Below are positions 15,460 to 25,117 of a DNA stretch of 64,000 nt, piece by piece. Every line of letters begins with the position of its first letter. The stretch's first letter is position 1. This DNA is from an uncultured Anaerococcus sp. (lineage in GTDB: Bacteria; Bacillota; Clostridia; Tissierellales; Peptoniphilaceae): positions 1 through 64,000 of the forward strand of contig NZ_CALTSY010000006.1 of NCBI RefSeq assembly GCF_943908415.1, written 5' to 3'. The notes under the pieces were generated by a model. It was not told the DNA's origin. It was given only the letters and a program-made list of their open reading frames with translations, and searched no databases. The position numbers were made by a program, and so were the translations under genes.

Positions 15460-17576
15460 ATGTGTAAAACCCTAGCTTTTATTTCTTTTGTACGTCCTTC
15501 ATTCCAGAAATTTTCTCCCAGATAACCGCAAGTTCTTCTTACTACTGTAAGGGTATTCCTATCTTTGTTACCACAATTTGGACAATACCAATTATTATCT
15601 TCATCCAATAATATCTCTCCATCAAATCCACATTCACTACAATAGTCTGATTTGGTATTAAATTCTGCATATTGAATATGATCATAAATATATTTAACCA
15701 TAGTCATTACAGCCTCAATATTTGATGTCATATTTGGAATTTCTGCATAGGAAATACAACCCCCTGTAGATAATGATTGAAATTCTGATTCAAAATCGAA
15801 TTTTTCAAAAACTGAAATATCTTCTCTAACATCTACATGAAAAGAGTTAGTATAGTAGCCTTTGTCAGTTACATTTTCTATTTCACCAAATCTATTTTTA
15901 TCTATGCTTGCAAATCTATGGGTCAAGCTTTCAGCAGGTGTACCATAAACCGCAAATGCTATGCCATACTCTTTTGTCCATTCTTCTTTCTTTTTATTTA
16001 AAAAATCCATGATTTTAAGGGCAAATTTCTTACCTTCTGGGCTTGTATGAGACTTGCCAGTTACTAGTGTGCTCGCTTCATAAATTCCTATATAACCTAT
16101 GGTTACTGTAGCATAGCCATTTTCTAATAATGGCTTTATAGGTGTATGTTTAGGAAGCCTTGCTATAGCTCCATGTTGGAAGTGAATCGGGGAGCTATCA
16201 CTAGTTACATTTGATAAGTGTTCATATCTTAAAAGTCCAACTTCCTTTACAAGTTCTAATCTCTTTTCTAAAATTTCGAAAAACTTATCTTCGTTACTTC
16301 CGGATAAGATACCAATTTGCGGAAGATTTATAGTAGAAACTCCCATATTAAATCTTCCATCAAATTTATAATCACCGTTCTCATCCTTATATGGTGGTAG
16401 GAAAGCCCTACATCCCATAGGCGAAAATACATTTCCTTCGTAGTTCTCTCTCATTTTTTTTGCTGATATATAATCTGGATACATTCTTTTTGCTGTACAT
16501 TTTGCTGCAAGCTTTGTTAAGTCATAAAACTTACTATCTTCTCTTATATTATTTTCATCTAAAACATAGATTAGCTTAGGAAAAGCTGGTGTTACATATA
16601 CACCTGCTTCATTTTTGATGCCTTGTATCCTTTGTTTTAAAACTTCCTCAATGATTTTTACACTTTGGTATAAGTAAGGATCTTTTTCATCTGTATGCAT
16701 GAAAAGAGTTACAAAAGGTGCTTGTCCATTGCTTGTCATAAGGGTGTTTATTTGATATTGGATGGTCTGTATTCCTGATTCTAAATCTTTTTTAGTCATT
16801 GCTTTAGCCATATCTAAGGCTGCTTTTTCATCAGATAGGGTTTCTTTGCAAAGTTTTAAATTCTTGTCGTAAGATTTTTTAAGATATGGACTTAGACAAG
16901 CAATATTTATAGATTGACCTCCGTATTGGTTGGATGCAATTTGTGCTATAATTTGAGTCATTACATTGCAGGCAACCTGAAAGGATTTTGGACTTTCTAT
17001 TAATTTGCCATTAACTACCGTTCCATTATCTAACATATTTTTCATATCTACTAAACAGCAATTAAAAATTGGTTGGATCAAATAATCTAAGTCGTGTATA
17101 TGTATAGCTCCTGATTCGTGAGCTTCGACTAAATGAGCAGGAACTAACTTTCTTTTGGCTATATCTTTTGCTACTTCACCTGCTATTAGGTCTCTTTGTG
17201 TTGATGCTATAAGAGGATTTTTATTTGAATTTTCATCCATAACATCTATGTTTGTCTGGTTTAATAAGCCTAAAATATCATCATCTGATGTGTTCTGTTC
17301 TCTCTTATAAGCCTGTATAGATTTGTAGGATTCATAAGCTTTAGCAGTAGCTGGATTATTTTTACTAATTAGTTCATAATAAACTGCTTCTTCTATTTCA
17401 TATATAGAAACTTCAGCCTTATCTTTAAATTTTTCCTTTATTATAAATGCAATTTCTTCTGGCTGATTTTTTATATAAATTCCACTTGGAGAATTCATAG
17501 CCTTTAAGATAGCAGAACTTATCTTTTCTTCTCTAAAATCAGTCCTTTTACCATCTCTTTTTAAAACTGTGGTCAT
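15456..17576 (-). CDS. nrdD: Anaerobic ribonucleoside-triphosphate reductase
   Basis: A class III ribonucleotide reductase that makes dNTPs under anoxia. The 706-residue protein begins with an ATP-cone (LKRDGKRTDFREEKISSAILKAM). It has catalytic-core segments such as IHIHDLDYLIQPIFNCCLVD, and a C-terminal zinc ribbon with CSECGFDG and CPNCGN. The glycyl radical site reads RRTCGYLGENFW near residue 682. Two NrdR boxes lie upstream, fitting repression when dNTPs are plentiful. No aerobic class I or II reductase is seen in the window. Confidence 0.97.
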   Translation of the reverse strand: MTTVLKRDGKRTDFREEKISSAILKAMNSPSGIYIKNQPEEIAFIIKEKFKDKAEVSIYEIEEAVYYELISKNNPATAKAYESYKSIQAYKREQNTSDDDILGLLNQTNIDVMDENSNKNPLIASTQRDLIAGEVAKDIAKRKLVPAHLVEAHESGAIHIHDLDYLIQPIFNCCLVDMKNMLDNGTVVNGKLIESPKSFQVACNVMTQIIAQIASNQYGGQSINIACLSPYLKKSYDKNLKLCKETLSDEKAALDMAKAMTKKDLESGIQTIQYQINTLMTSNGQAPFVTLFMHTDEKDPYLYQSVKIIEEVLKQRIQGIKNEAGVYVTPAFPKLIYVLDENNIREDSKFYDLTKLAAKCTAKRMYPDYISAKKMRENYEGNVFSPMGCRAFLPPYKDENGDYKFDGRFNMGVSTINLPQIGILSGSNEDKFFEILEKRLELVKEVGLLRYEHLSNVTSDSSPIHFQHGAIARLPKHTPIKPLLENGYATVTIGYIGIYEASTLVTGKSHTSPEGKKFALKIMDFLNKKKEEWTKEYGIAFAVYGTPAESLTHRFASIDKNRFGEIENVTDKGYYTNSFHVDVREDISVFEKFDFESEFQSLSTGGCISYAEIPNMTSNIEAVMTMVKYIYDHIQYAEFNTKSDYCSECGFDGEILLDEDNNWYCPNCGNKDRNTLTVVRRTCGYLGENFWNEGRTKEIKARVLHI

Positions 17577-17604
17577 TTTTATCCCTCCTATATTCTATAG
17601 AAAT

Positions 17605-17650
17605 ATACCATATATAGATTATTTAGCAAATCAAACACTATATATAGTAT
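17605..17650. promoter_or_regulatory. Tandem NrdR boxes upstream of nrdDG
   Basis: Two 16-bp sites match the NrdR consensus acaCwATATAtwGtgt: ACACTATATATAGTAT at 17635-17650 and ATACCATATATAGATT at 17605-17620. Their starts are 30 bp apart, about three helical turns, as NrdR operators usually are. They lie 29-74 bp before the nrdD start, in the expected promoter region. Confidence 0.85.
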
Positions 17651-17679
17651 ACATTACTAGAAAGCTAGGAATAAAAGAA

Positions 17680-17705
17680 GGATGTTGCAACTTAGGCAAC
17701 TATCC
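17680..17705 (-). terminator. Terminator of the dnaJ-like/clpB operon
   Basis: Read leftward, GGATAGTTGC and GCAACATCC form a stem with one bulge, followed by TTCTTTTATT. It lies 20 bp past the clpB stop and upstream of the nrdD promoter. Confidence 0.7.
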
Positions 17706-17724
17706 CTGTTTTAAAGTCATTTAT

Positions 17725-20310
17725 TTATTTTTTACTAAATGATAATTCTTTATTAGAATCTACATCTAATACTGCTGTGTCTTTTGTACCTATTTTTCCT
17801 TCAATAATAAGTTTACCAAGTTTTGTCTCTACATTTTTTTGTAGGTATCTTTTTACAGGTCTAGCTCCGTACTCTACATCATATGAGTTAGCTAAGATAT
17901 ACTCTTTTGCAGCTGGAGTAATTTCAAGATTAATATTTAGGTCTTTAAGTCTCTTTCTGATATCTTCAACTTGTAGGTCAATGATATTATAAACTTGTTC
18001 ACTTGTAAGTGGACTAAACATTACTATATCGTCTATTCTATTCAAAAATTCAGGTTTAAATGATGCTCTAAGGGACTCTTCTACTAATTTTCTATTTTCT
18101 TCGTTTATAGAACCATTATCTTCTAAACCATCTATTAAGTAATGAGATCCTATGTTTGATGTCATTATTATAATGGTATTTTTAAAGTCTACTGTTCTAC
18201 CCATGCTATCGGTAAGTCTACCATCATCCAAAACTTGCAACAAAATATTAAATACATCTGGATGTGCTTTTTCTATTTCATCAAATAAGATTACTGAATA
18301 TGGCATGCGGCGAACTGCTTCTGTAAGTTGTCCACCTTCTTCATAACCTACATATCCTGGTGCTGCACCTATAAGTCTTGATACAGAGTATTTTTCCATA
18401 TATTCGCTCATATCAATTCTTATCATATGGTTCTCATCATCAAACATAGCTTCAGATAAAGCCTTAGCAAGTTCTGTTTTACCAACACCTGTAGGTCCTA
18501 AGAATATAAAGGAACCTATTGGTTTAGAAGCATCCTTAAGACCACTTCTAGCCCTTATTATCGCATCTGATACAGATTCTATAGCTTGATCTTGTCCTAT
18601 TACTCTTTCGTGAAGTTTATCTGGCAAGTGAAGGATCTTACTTCTTTCACTTTCTACAAGTTTTGAAACTGGAATTCCTGTCCAATTGCTAACAACATCT
18701 GCTACATCTTCATCTGTTACTTGTTCTTTTATAGTTTCTTCTTCGTTATTTTGAGAAAGTTCACTTGCACTTTTTAATTTTTCTTCTAAAGCTGGTAAAG
18801 TTCCATAACGCAATTCTGATAATTTTTCAAAGTCATAATTACGTTCTGCTTTTTCTATCTCTACATTTACTTTATCAATTTCTTCTTTAATATTCTTTAC
18901 ATCATCTATAGAAGATTTTTGTTCTTTCCACTTTAAGAAATCTTGATCATATTTTTCGGATAAGTCAGCTAATTCTTTTTCAAGAATAGATAGTCTTTGC
19001 TTGGATGATTCATCTTCTTCCTTTTTAAGGGCTGTTATTTCTATTTGTAATTGAAGAAGTTTTCTCTTTTGCTCATCAAGATAGGTAGGCATAGTATCAA
19101 TCTCTGTACGAACTGTTGCACAAGCCTCATCCATTAAGTCTATTGCCTTATCTGGTAAAAATCTATCTGTAATATATCTATCGGATAATTCTGCTGCAGC
19201 TATTACTGCGCTATCTTGGATTCTGATACCATGAAAGATTTCATATTTATCTTTGATTCCCCTAAGAATACTAATAGTATCTTCAACACTTGGTTCATTT
19301 ACCATAACTTTTTGGAAACGTCTTTCAAGCGCACCATCTTTTTCTATATATTCTCTGTATTCATTTAAAGTAGTTGCACCGATAACCTTAATTTCACCAC
19401 GAGCAAGCATTGGCTTCATAATATTTGAAGCATCCATAGCTCCTTCAGATTTTCCAGCACCTACAAGAGTGTGAATTTCGTCAATAAACATTATGATTTG
19501 ACCATCTGAATTTTGAACCTCTTCTAATACTGACTTAAGTCTTTCTTCAAATTGACCACGATATTTTGCTCCTGCTACTAAAGCACCCATATCTAGAGAA
19601 AATATTGTTCTACCTTGAAGTGGTTCAGGCACATCGTTGTTTACTATCCTCTGGGCAAGACCTTCTACTATAGCAGTTTTACCTACACCAGGATTACCAA
19701 TTAGTACTGGATTATTTTTCTTACGCCTAGATAAGATCCTAAGTGCATTTCTAATTTCATTATCTCTTCCTATAAAAGGATCGATTTTACCTTCCCTAGC
19801 TTCTTGGGTAAGGTCTCTACCAAATTTTTCTAATGGGTTGTTTGTTTCTTCCGGATTATCTGTAGTCACTTTTTGACCTTTCCTGACCTTTTCTATAGAA
19901 CTTTTGAATTCCTTATATTTTAACCCATAAGTCTTATTAACATCACTTACTTGTGTTCTTTCATTAAGTAAGGCAGAGAATATGTGTTCTGTTGATACAA
20001 AGCTATCTCCCATAGACTTTGCTTCATCCTCACTTTTTAAAAGTATTCTAGTAAAAGTTTGGGTTGGGTAGATATTTGATCCGCCACTAGCTTGTGGAAG
20101 TCTTTCCATCAAGTCTTTTATTTCATTTTTATATGCATTATAATCTATTCCCATAGTTTTTATAACTTGAGAAACTATGGAATTAGAGTCTTCTATAAGT
20201 GCATAATTTAAGTGAATTTCATTTACTTCTGGATTGCTATTTTTAATAGCAATATTATTTGCGTCATTGATTGCTTCTGCTGATTTTTGTGTAAATTTAT
20301 TGTAGTCCAT
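17725..20310 (-). CDS. clpB: ATP-dependent disaggregase ClpB
   Basis: A hexameric AAA+ chaperone that rescues aggregated proteins with DnaK/DnaJ. The 861-residue protein has two Clp_N repeats, NBD1 with Walker [11 protein letters not shown], and a coiled-coil M-domain (~410-530, [15 protein letters not shown]). NBD2 has Walker [11 protein letters not shown] and the C-terminal D2-small domain [11 protein letters not shown]. The M-domain separates it from ClpC, and no MecB-type UVR motif is present. It lies 3 bp after the dnaJ-like gene, under a CtsR-type operator. Confidence 0.97.
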   Translation of the reverse strand: MDYNKFTQKSAEAINDANNIAIKNSNPEVNEIHLNYALIEDSNSIVSQVIKTMGIDYNAYKNEIKDLMERLPQASGGSNIYPTQTFTRILLKSEDEAKSMGDSFVSTEHIFSALLNERTQVSDVNKTYGLKYKEFKSSIEKVRKGQKVTTDNPEETNNPLEKFGRDLTQEAREGKIDPFIGRDNEIRNALRILSRRKKNNPVLIGNPGVGKTAIVEGLAQRIVNNDVPEPLQGRTIFSLDMGALVAGAKYRGQFEERLKSVLEEVQNSDGQIIMFIDEIHTLVGAGKSEGAMDASNIMKPMLARGEIKVIGATTLNEYREYIEKDGALERRFQKVMVNEPSVEDTISILRGIKDKYEIFHGIRIQDSAVIAAAELSDRYITDRFLPDKAIDLMDEACATVRTEIDTMPTYLDEQKRKLLQLQIEITALKKEEDESSKQRLSILEKELADLSEKYDQDFLKWKEQKSSIDDVKNIKEEIDKVNVEIEKAERNYDFEKLSELRYGTLPALEEKLKSASELSQNNEEETIKEQVTDEDVADVVSNWTGIPVSKLVESERSKILHLPDKLHERVIGQDQAIESVSDAIIRARSGLKDASKPIGSFIFLGPTGVGKTELAKALSEAMFDDENHMIRIDMSEYMEKYSVSRLIGAAPGYVGYEEGGQLTEAVRRMPYSVILFDEIEKAHPDVFNILLQVLDDGRLTDSMGRTVDFKNTIIIMTSNIGSHYLIDGLEDNGSINEENRKLVEESLRASFKPEFLNRIDDIVMFSPLTSEQVYNIIDLQVEDIRKRLKDLNINLEITPAAKEYILANSYDVEYGARPVKRYLQKNVETKLGKLIIEGKIGTKDTAVLDVDSNKELSFSKK

Positions 20311-20313
20311 AAA

Positions 20314-21243
20314 TTATTCCTCCATCTCATCTAATTGTTTGTATAGTTCTATTGCTTCTTTGGATAAATCACTAGGATTATCTATGATAATTTCGAGGAG
20401 TAAGTCTCCTTTATTCCCCTTTCTATCCTTGTATCCATATCCTTTAAGTCTAATTTTTTGACCAGAATTTACTTTTTCTGGAACATTAACCATCAAACTT
20501 CCATTTAAAGTATTTACTTTTATTTTTGTTCCAAAATATGCTTTCCAAGGACTTATCTTTTCTACTTGGATAATATCAATACCTTCTAGTCTTCTATTTT
20601 CATCATCTTTTATTATAATTTTTGCTAAAATATAAGCATTAATTCCATATTTTGAACCATTAATTTTTATTTTATTGTTATTTTTGATACCTGCTGGTAC
20701 TTTTACCTCAACATTAGTTGTAGTATCTCCATTTTGGATTCCTATACTTTTGCTTGTACCATTTAAGGCCTCATCTATAGTAATTTCTATCCTTGCATCC
20801 AAGGTTGTTTTTTTCTTTGCATTAAAGTTTTTTCCTGATGCACCTGTAAATTTACGAGAATTACCCCTAGTATAAGTAGACTTTCCAAAACCTCCAAATA
20901 AACTATCAAAAAAATCTGAGAATCCACTATCTGAACCACTTGTGTAGCTATAGCTTCCTCCACCAAAGTTTCCAAAGTCAAATCCAAAGTCACTAGGATC
21001 GAAGTTTTGACCTCCTGTAAAGTTTGCGTCTTTACCAAATCTATCGTATTTTTTACGTTTATTTGGGTCTGATAAAACTTCGTAGGCTTCACTTATTTCA
21101 CTAAATTTATCTGCTGCATCTTTATCATCTGGATGAAGGTCTGGGTGATATTGTTTGGCAAGTTTTCTATATGCCTTTTTTATATCGGCATCACTTGCTT
21201 TTTTATCAACTCCTAATACTTCATAATAATCTCTATACTTCAT
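20314..21243 (-). CDS. DnaJ-class co-chaperone (CbpA-like, no zinc finger)
   Basis: A 309-residue Hsp40 protein. The J-domain occupies residues ~1-70 with the HPD motif (YHPDLHPDD). A Gly/Phe/Ser-rich linker follows (~75-135), then the two-barrel C-terminal substrate domain ([26 protein letters not shown]). The four CxxCxGxG zinc repeats of true DnaJ are absent, so it resembles CbpA/DjlA-type type-II Hsp40. It is the first gene of a heat-shock operon with clpB, preceded by a GGAGG site, a good promoter and a CtsR site. It likely hands substrates to DnaK and ClpB. Confidence 0.92.
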   Translation of the reverse strand: MKYRDYYEVLGVDKKASDADIKKAYRKLAKQYHPDLHPDDKDAADKFSEISEAYEVLSDPNKRKKYDRFGKDANFTGGQNFDPSDFGFDFGNFGGGSYSYTSGSDSGFSDFFDSLFGGFGKSTYTRGNSRKFTGASGKNFNAKKKTTLDARIEITIDEALNGTSKSIGIQNGDTTTNVEVKVPAGIKNNNKIKINGSKYGINAYILAKIIIKDDENRRLEGIDIIQVEKISPWKAYFGTKIKVNTLNGSLMVNVPEKVNSGQKIRLKGYGYKDRKGNKGDLLLEIIIDNPSDLSKEAIELYKQLDEMEE

Positions 21244-21268
21244 AGTACCTCCATCGTTTTAGATTTTA

Positions 21269-21285
21269 TTTGACCATCTCTGACC
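21269..21285 (-). promoter_or_regulatory. CtsR operator
   Basis: On the minus strand the site reads GGTCAGA-GAT-GGTCAAA, matching the CtsR heptad direct repeat RGTCAAA-NAN-RGTCAAA except for one base in the first repeat. It sits just downstream of the -10 element of the dnaJ-like/clpB promoter, where CtsR normally blocks transcription. ctsR itself is not in the window. Confidence 0.85.
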
Positions 21286-21293
21286 TTAATTAA

Positions 21294-21321
21294 ACTATAC
21301 TATGTTTATATGTATGTTCAA
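21294..21321 (-). promoter_or_regulatory. Promoter of the dnaJ-like/clpB operon
   Basis: The minus strand has TTGAAC (-35, 21316-21321), a 16-bp spacer, and TATAGT (-10, 21294-21299), a good sigma-A type promoter. The CtsR site begins 8 bp beyond the -10. Confidence 0.65.
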
Positions 21322-21387
21322 GTTATTTTTTATAAATTATTAAGTTTAACTATAATTTATTAAATAAAAGCAATAAACGCTTTAAAA

Positions 21388-21404
21388 GCCTTCAAAAAGA
21401 AGGC
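21388..21404 (-). terminator. Terminator of apt
   Basis: GCCTTC / GAAGGC with an A/T loop lies 6 bp beyond the apt stop. On the minus strand it is followed by TTTTAAA. The stem is short but well placed. Confidence 0.6.
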
Positions 21405-21409
21405 CCTAA

Positions 21410-21931
21410 TTAATGATCATATTTAACTATTGAAATAACCTTATAATTTCTGAGGACTTCTCTTGCATTTAATTCCTCAAGCTCTATCAAAAACTCAAAA
21501 GCTGTAACCTCTGCTCCAAGGCTTTCTATCAAGCTTGCAGCAGCTTTAGCAGAACCACCTGTAGCTATAAGGTCATCTATAATTATAACCTTATCCCCTG
21601 GTTTTAGGGCATCCTTATGCATTTCAAGCTCATTGTTTCCATATTCTAACTCATAAGAAATTTTTTCTATTTCACCTGGCAACTTACCTGGTTTTCTAAT
21701 TGGTATAAATCCCTTATCTAGCCTATCTGCCAATGGAGCTCCAAATATAAATCCTCTTGATTCTATACCTACTATATAATCAAAATCTAAGTCTTTAATT
21801 TCTCTTTCAAGCTGATCTAAAGATTCTTTATAAGCTTCTTTATCTTTTAATAATGTAGTAATATCCTTAAAAGAAATTCCCTCAATTGGATAATTTTCAA
21901 TAACTCTAATTGTCGATTTAATGTCCATCAT
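21410..21931 (-). CDS. apt: Adenine phosphoribosyltransferase
   Basis: A purine salvage enzyme converting adenine and PRPP to AMP. The 173-residue protein has the PRPP loop VIIIDDLIATGGSAKAA, GIESRGFIFGAPLA and the adenine-binding region IPIRKPGKLPGE. Two adjacent ATG codons precede the sequence; GGAGG is better spaced to the second (21928). It is monocistronic and divergent from the decarboxylase gene across a palindrome. Length is normal. Confidence 0.96.
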   Translation of the reverse strand: MMDIKSTIRVIENYPIEGISFKDITTLLKDKEAYKESLDQLEREIKDLDFDYIVGIESRGFIFGAPLADRLDKGFIPIRKPGKLPGEIEKISYELEYGNNELEMHKDALKPGDKVIIIDDLIATGGSAKAAASLIESLGAEVTAFEFLIELEELNAREVLRNYKVISIVKYDH

Positions 21932-21948
21932 AATCCTCCAAATATTTT

Positions 21949-21969
21949 ATACCCTAAAGCTTAGGGTAT
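21949..21969. promoter_or_regulatory. Perfect palindrome between apt and the decarboxylase gene
   Basis: ATACCCTAA-AGC-TTAGGGTAT is a perfect 9-bp inverted repeat with a 3-bp centre. It lies in the 76-bp gap between divergent genes. A TATAAT -10 for the rightward gene follows at 21977-21982, so the palindrome covers its -35 zone and the start region of apt. An operator is the simplest reading. A transcription factor was not identified. Confidence 0.5.
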
Positions 21970-22007
21970 TATCTGATATAATAATACTATACTCGTATTA
22001 AGGATGT

Positions 22008-23351
22008 GTGAATTATATGCTCAATGAAAAATTAGACAAGTACCTAGATGAAAATTATTATCCCTTCCATATGCCAGGATCTAAGAGAAGCTTGAATCTT
22101 AGAAATGATTTGCCTTATAGAAGAGATCTTACAGAAATTGATGATTTTGATAATCTTAATGATCCAAAAGAAATTTTTAAAGATTTAGAAGATAGATTAG
22201 CTGAAATTTATAAGGTTAATCAAGCAGTTATCTCTACAAATGGCTCTACTTGTGGAATTTTATCTAGTATACGTGCTTTGACCTATAAGAATAAAAATAT
22301 TTTAATACAAAGAACTTGCCACAAAGCTGTCTATAATTCAATTGAAATTTTTGATTTGGATGTAGATTATGTAGATGTTAAGCTAAATGATATTAATGCT
22401 GTGGTAGATATTTCTTATAAAGATTTAGAAAAAAAATTTGATGATAAGTCTTATGCTGCTTTTGTACTTACATCCCCCTCCTATGAAGGATATACTCTGG
22501 ATTTGAATAGGATTTATAAGATTTGTAAAAAAAATAATGTCCCTTTACTTTTAGACCTAGCACACGGATCTCACTTTATTTTAGATAAATCTTATAATAG
22601 GTCCTTTGATATTGCCATTACATCATTTCATAAAAACTTATCAGGCCTAACTCCAGCAGCTGCAATACTAATTAATAATGAAGACTTTAATAAAAATATA
22701 AGACATAATATGGCTATATTTCAAAGCTCATCTCCATCATATGTCATAGTAGAGTCGATTGATGAGATTGTAGAAAATTTTGATAGTTTTGGATTTCTTT
22801 ATGATGAATTAAATAAATATTTGGATGAGCTTTACTCCTTACAATTAGAAAATCTAAAGTTAGTTGATTCTAATTATAAGGATAGAACAAAAATTTTAAT
22901 ATCTACTAGGGACGCCAATATTAGTGGTAGAGAACTTCAAAATATGTTAAAAAAAGAAAAAATTGAAATAGAGATGGCATATCCTAACTATTGCTTACTC
23001 ATATCTACAATTTTTGATAGAGAGATTGGTTTTAATAGACTAAAAAAAGCCTTAGTAAAAATCGATGCTAGATTAAGTAAAAAGTCTAATGATTTTAAAT
23101 TTTCTTATAAAATTCCAAAACAGGCTATAAAAATAGGTCAAGCTTTGCTTAAAGAAAAACACAGTGTAAAAATAGAAGATAGCTTATATAAAATTTCTGC
23201 TTCTTTTGTTTATGCTTATCCACCAGGGATACCTATACTTACACCAGGTGAGCTGATAGATGAAGAAATTATTGAAAATATTAATTATCTTTTAAAAAAT
23301 AATATCCATCTAAATATTGATAGACAAATAGATGTATTGATTGACAAATAA
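22008..23351 (+). CDS. Orn/Lys/Arg decarboxylase-family PLP enzyme
   Basis: A fold-type I PLP enzyme of the Orn/Lys/Arg decarboxylase major-domain family (SpeA/YaaO-like). Residues YYPFHMPGSKR mark the family start. ISTNGSTCG binds PLP phosphate. Asp183 in LLDLAHGSHF and the PLP lysine Lys209 in TSFHKN are present. The C-terminal tail has YPPGIPILTPGELI. At 447 residues it is somewhat short for the family (~480), with the substrate-specificity end trimmed. The start is unclear: GTG at 22008 is close to AAGGA, while ATG at 22017 is rather far. The substrate amino acid is unknown. In other Firmicutes such genes adjoin tmk; here tmk is 24 kb away. Confidence 0.85.
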   Translation: MNYMLNEKLDKYLDENYYPFHMPGSKRSLNLRNDLPYRRDLTEIDDFDNLNDPKEIFKDLEDRLAEIYKVNQAVISTNGSTCGILSSIRALTYKNKNILIQRTCHKAVYNSIEIFDLDVDYVDVKLNDINAVVDISYKDLEKKFDDKSYAAFVLTSPSYEGYTLDLNRIYKICKKNNVPLLLDLAHGSHFILDKSYNRSFDIAITSFHKNLSGLTPAAAILINNEDFNKNIRHNMAIFQSSSPSYVIVESIDEIVENFDSFGFLYDELNKYLDELYSLQLENLKLVDSNYKDRTKILISTRDANISGRELQNMLKKEKIEIEMAYPNYCLLISTIFDREIGFNRLKKALVKIDARLSKKSNDFKFSYKIPKQAIKIGQALLKEKHSVKIEDSLYKISASFVYAYPPGIPILTPGELIDEEIIENINYLLKNNIHLNIDRQIDVLIDK

Positions 23352-23417
23352 ACTAATAACTGTTAATATAAAAATGTATAATAGATATATACATATTTAT
23401 ATATGAGGAGAATACAT

Positions 23418-23567
23418 ATGAAAAGAATTGTAACACTTAATACAAGAAATCTCCACAAAAGTAAAAAAGATGGTGGATGTGGCGAATGTCAAACATCTTG
23501 CCAATCTGCTTGCAAAACAAGTTGTGGGGTAGCTAATCAAGAATGTGTTAGCAAAAAGAATAAATAA
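23418..23567 (+). CDS. scfA: SCIFF peptide precursor (six cysteines in forty-five residues)
   Basis: A 49-residue ribosomal peptide starting MKRIVTLNTRNL. Cysteines lie at 21, 24, 28, 32, 36 and 43, and the C-terminal segment CQSACKTSCGVANQEC is the hallmark of the clostridial SCIFF family. A strong GAGGAG site precedes the ATG. It is followed directly by a terminator and then by its radical-SAM maturase gene, the conserved SCIFF arrangement. The maturase is known to make Cys-to-Thr thioether links in this family. The mature product's role is unknown. The frame is too short for many gene finders. Confidence 0.93.
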   Translation: MKRIVTLNTRNLHKSKKDGGCGECQTSCQSACKTSCGVANQECVSKKNK

Positions 23568-23588
23568 GGGTTTAGCCCTTATTTTTTT
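23562..23588 (+). terminator. Terminator/attenuator between SCIFF and its maturase
   Basis: AAATAAGGG / CCCTTATTT with a five-base loop, then seven T's, begins in the SCIFF stop codon. Partial read-through would give high peptide and low maturase levels, as usual for peptide/enzyme pairs. Confidence 0.8.
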
Positions 23589-23634
23589 CTTTTATAAATC
23601 CTAGTATTTTACTATAAATTTTTAAGGAGAAAAT

Positions 23635-25020
23635 ATGATACAGCAATATAAGGCCAAAGGCTTTAATATAGTTTTAGATACATATAGTGGATCTGTCCAT
23701 GTTGTTGATGATGTAACTTACGAAATAATTTCATTATATGAAGATCACTCTAAAGAATATATTAAAAATAAACTTACTACATATAATCTTACAAACGATG
23801 AATTTGAAGAAGCTTATAATGAAGTTAGAGAATTAGAAGAAGAAGGCATGCTATTTACCCATGATAATTTTGCTGATTTGTCTTTAGATGTTGTTAATAG
23901 ACCTACAAATGTAAAGGCTATATGCTTAAATGTAGCTCATACATGTAATCTATCTTGTGAATATTGCTTTGCCAAGGGTGGTAAATACCATGGACCAGAT
24001 GCAATAATGACAGCAGATACTGCAAAAAGTGCTATAGATTTTTTAATTGCGAATTCTGGAAGTCATTATAATCTTGATGTTGATTTCTTTGGAGGCGAAC
24101 CTCTTATGAATTGGGATGTAGTCAAAGAAACAGTTGATTACGCAAGAAGTCTTGAAGAAAAATATAACAAGCACTTTAACTTCACTCTTACAACAAATGG
24201 TATGCTTTTAGATGATGATAAGATAGCTTATCTAAATGATAATATGAAAAATGTTGTATTATCCCTAGATGGTAGACGTGAAACTCATGATGAATTTAGA
24301 AAGACTATAGGCGGTAAGGGATCATTTGACACTGTAGTACCAAAATTTCAAAACTTTGTAAATAAACGTGGAGATAAGGAATATTATATGCGTGGTACTT
24401 ATACAGCTAATAACCTAGACTTTACCAATGATGTAAAGACTTATCTAGACCTAGGCTTTAAGAGAACTTCCCTAGAACCAGTTGTAGGAAATTCCGAATC
24501 AGAATATGCTCTAAAAGATGAAGATTTAGAAACTCTTTATAAAGAATATGAAAAGCTTGCTGATATGATGATGGAAGCTATAGATAATAATGATGAGTTT
24601 ATATTCTATCACTACATGATTGACTTAGAAAATGGACCATGTGCACATAAGAGAATATCAGGTTGTGGATCAGGTACAGAATATATGGCTATTACCCCAA
24701 CAGGAGATCTATATCCATGCCATCAATTTGTAGGTAATGATGACTTTATACTTGGAGATTTACAAACTGGCATAGTAAGAGATGACCTAGTAGATAATTT
24801 TAAAAAATGTAATTGTTATTCTAAAGAAGAATGTAAATCATGTTGGGCAAATATGTATTGCTCTGGCGGCTGTGCTGCAAATAACTACAATGCAAATGGT
24901 GATATAAATAAAACCCACGAATATTCATGTAAACTATTTAGAAAAAGAATTGAAATGGCAATTGCTATTAAAATATATGAATACATGAAAGAGTCAGAAG
25001 AAAAAGAAGCTCTAGTTTAA
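23635..25020 (+). CDS. scfB: Thioether cross-link-forming SCIFF peptide maturase (radical SAM/SPASM)
   Basis: A 461-residue radical-SAM enzyme that modifies the SCIFF peptide. Residues ~1-90 form a PqqD-like peptide-binding region. The radical SAM Cx3Cx2C motif is at Cys104, Cys108 and Cys111 (HTCNLSCEYC), followed by DFFGGEPLMNW. The C-terminal SPASM region has many cysteines (GPCAHKR, SGCGSG, YPCHQF, CNCYSKEECKSCW, CSGGC, YSCKLF) for two auxiliary [4Fe-4S] clusters. An AAGGAG site precedes the ATG. Its place right after the SCIFF gene fixes its substrate. Confidence 0.95.
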   Translation: MIQQYKAKGFNIVLDTYSGSVHVVDDVTYEIISLYEDHSKEYIKNKLTTYNLTNDEFEEAYNEVRELEEEGMLFTHDNFADLSLDVVNRPTNVKAICLNVAHTCNLSCEYCFAKGGKYHGPDAIMTADTAKSAIDFLIANSGSHYNLDVDFFGGEPLMNWDVVKETVDYARSLEEKYNKHFNFTLTTNGMLLDDDKIAYLNDNMKNVVLSLDGRRETHDEFRKTIGGKGSFDTVVPKFQNFVNKRGDKEYYMRGTYTANNLDFTNDVKTYLDLGFKRTSLEPVVGNSESEYALKDEDLETLYKEYEKLADMMMEAIDNNDEFIFYHYMIDLENGPCAHKRISGCGSGTEYMAITPTGDLYPCHQFVGNDDFILGDLQTGIVRDDLVDNFKKCNCYSKEECKSCWANMYCSGGCAANNYNANGDINKTHEYSCKLFRKRIEMAIAIKIYEYMKESEEKEALV

Positions 25021-25117
25021 AACTATATAAAAAATTTGATTATACCTGATAATATTTATGAGTAAGATAAGTATTATTGGGTATTTTATTATATAAATTA
25101 AAATAATGGAGGAAATT

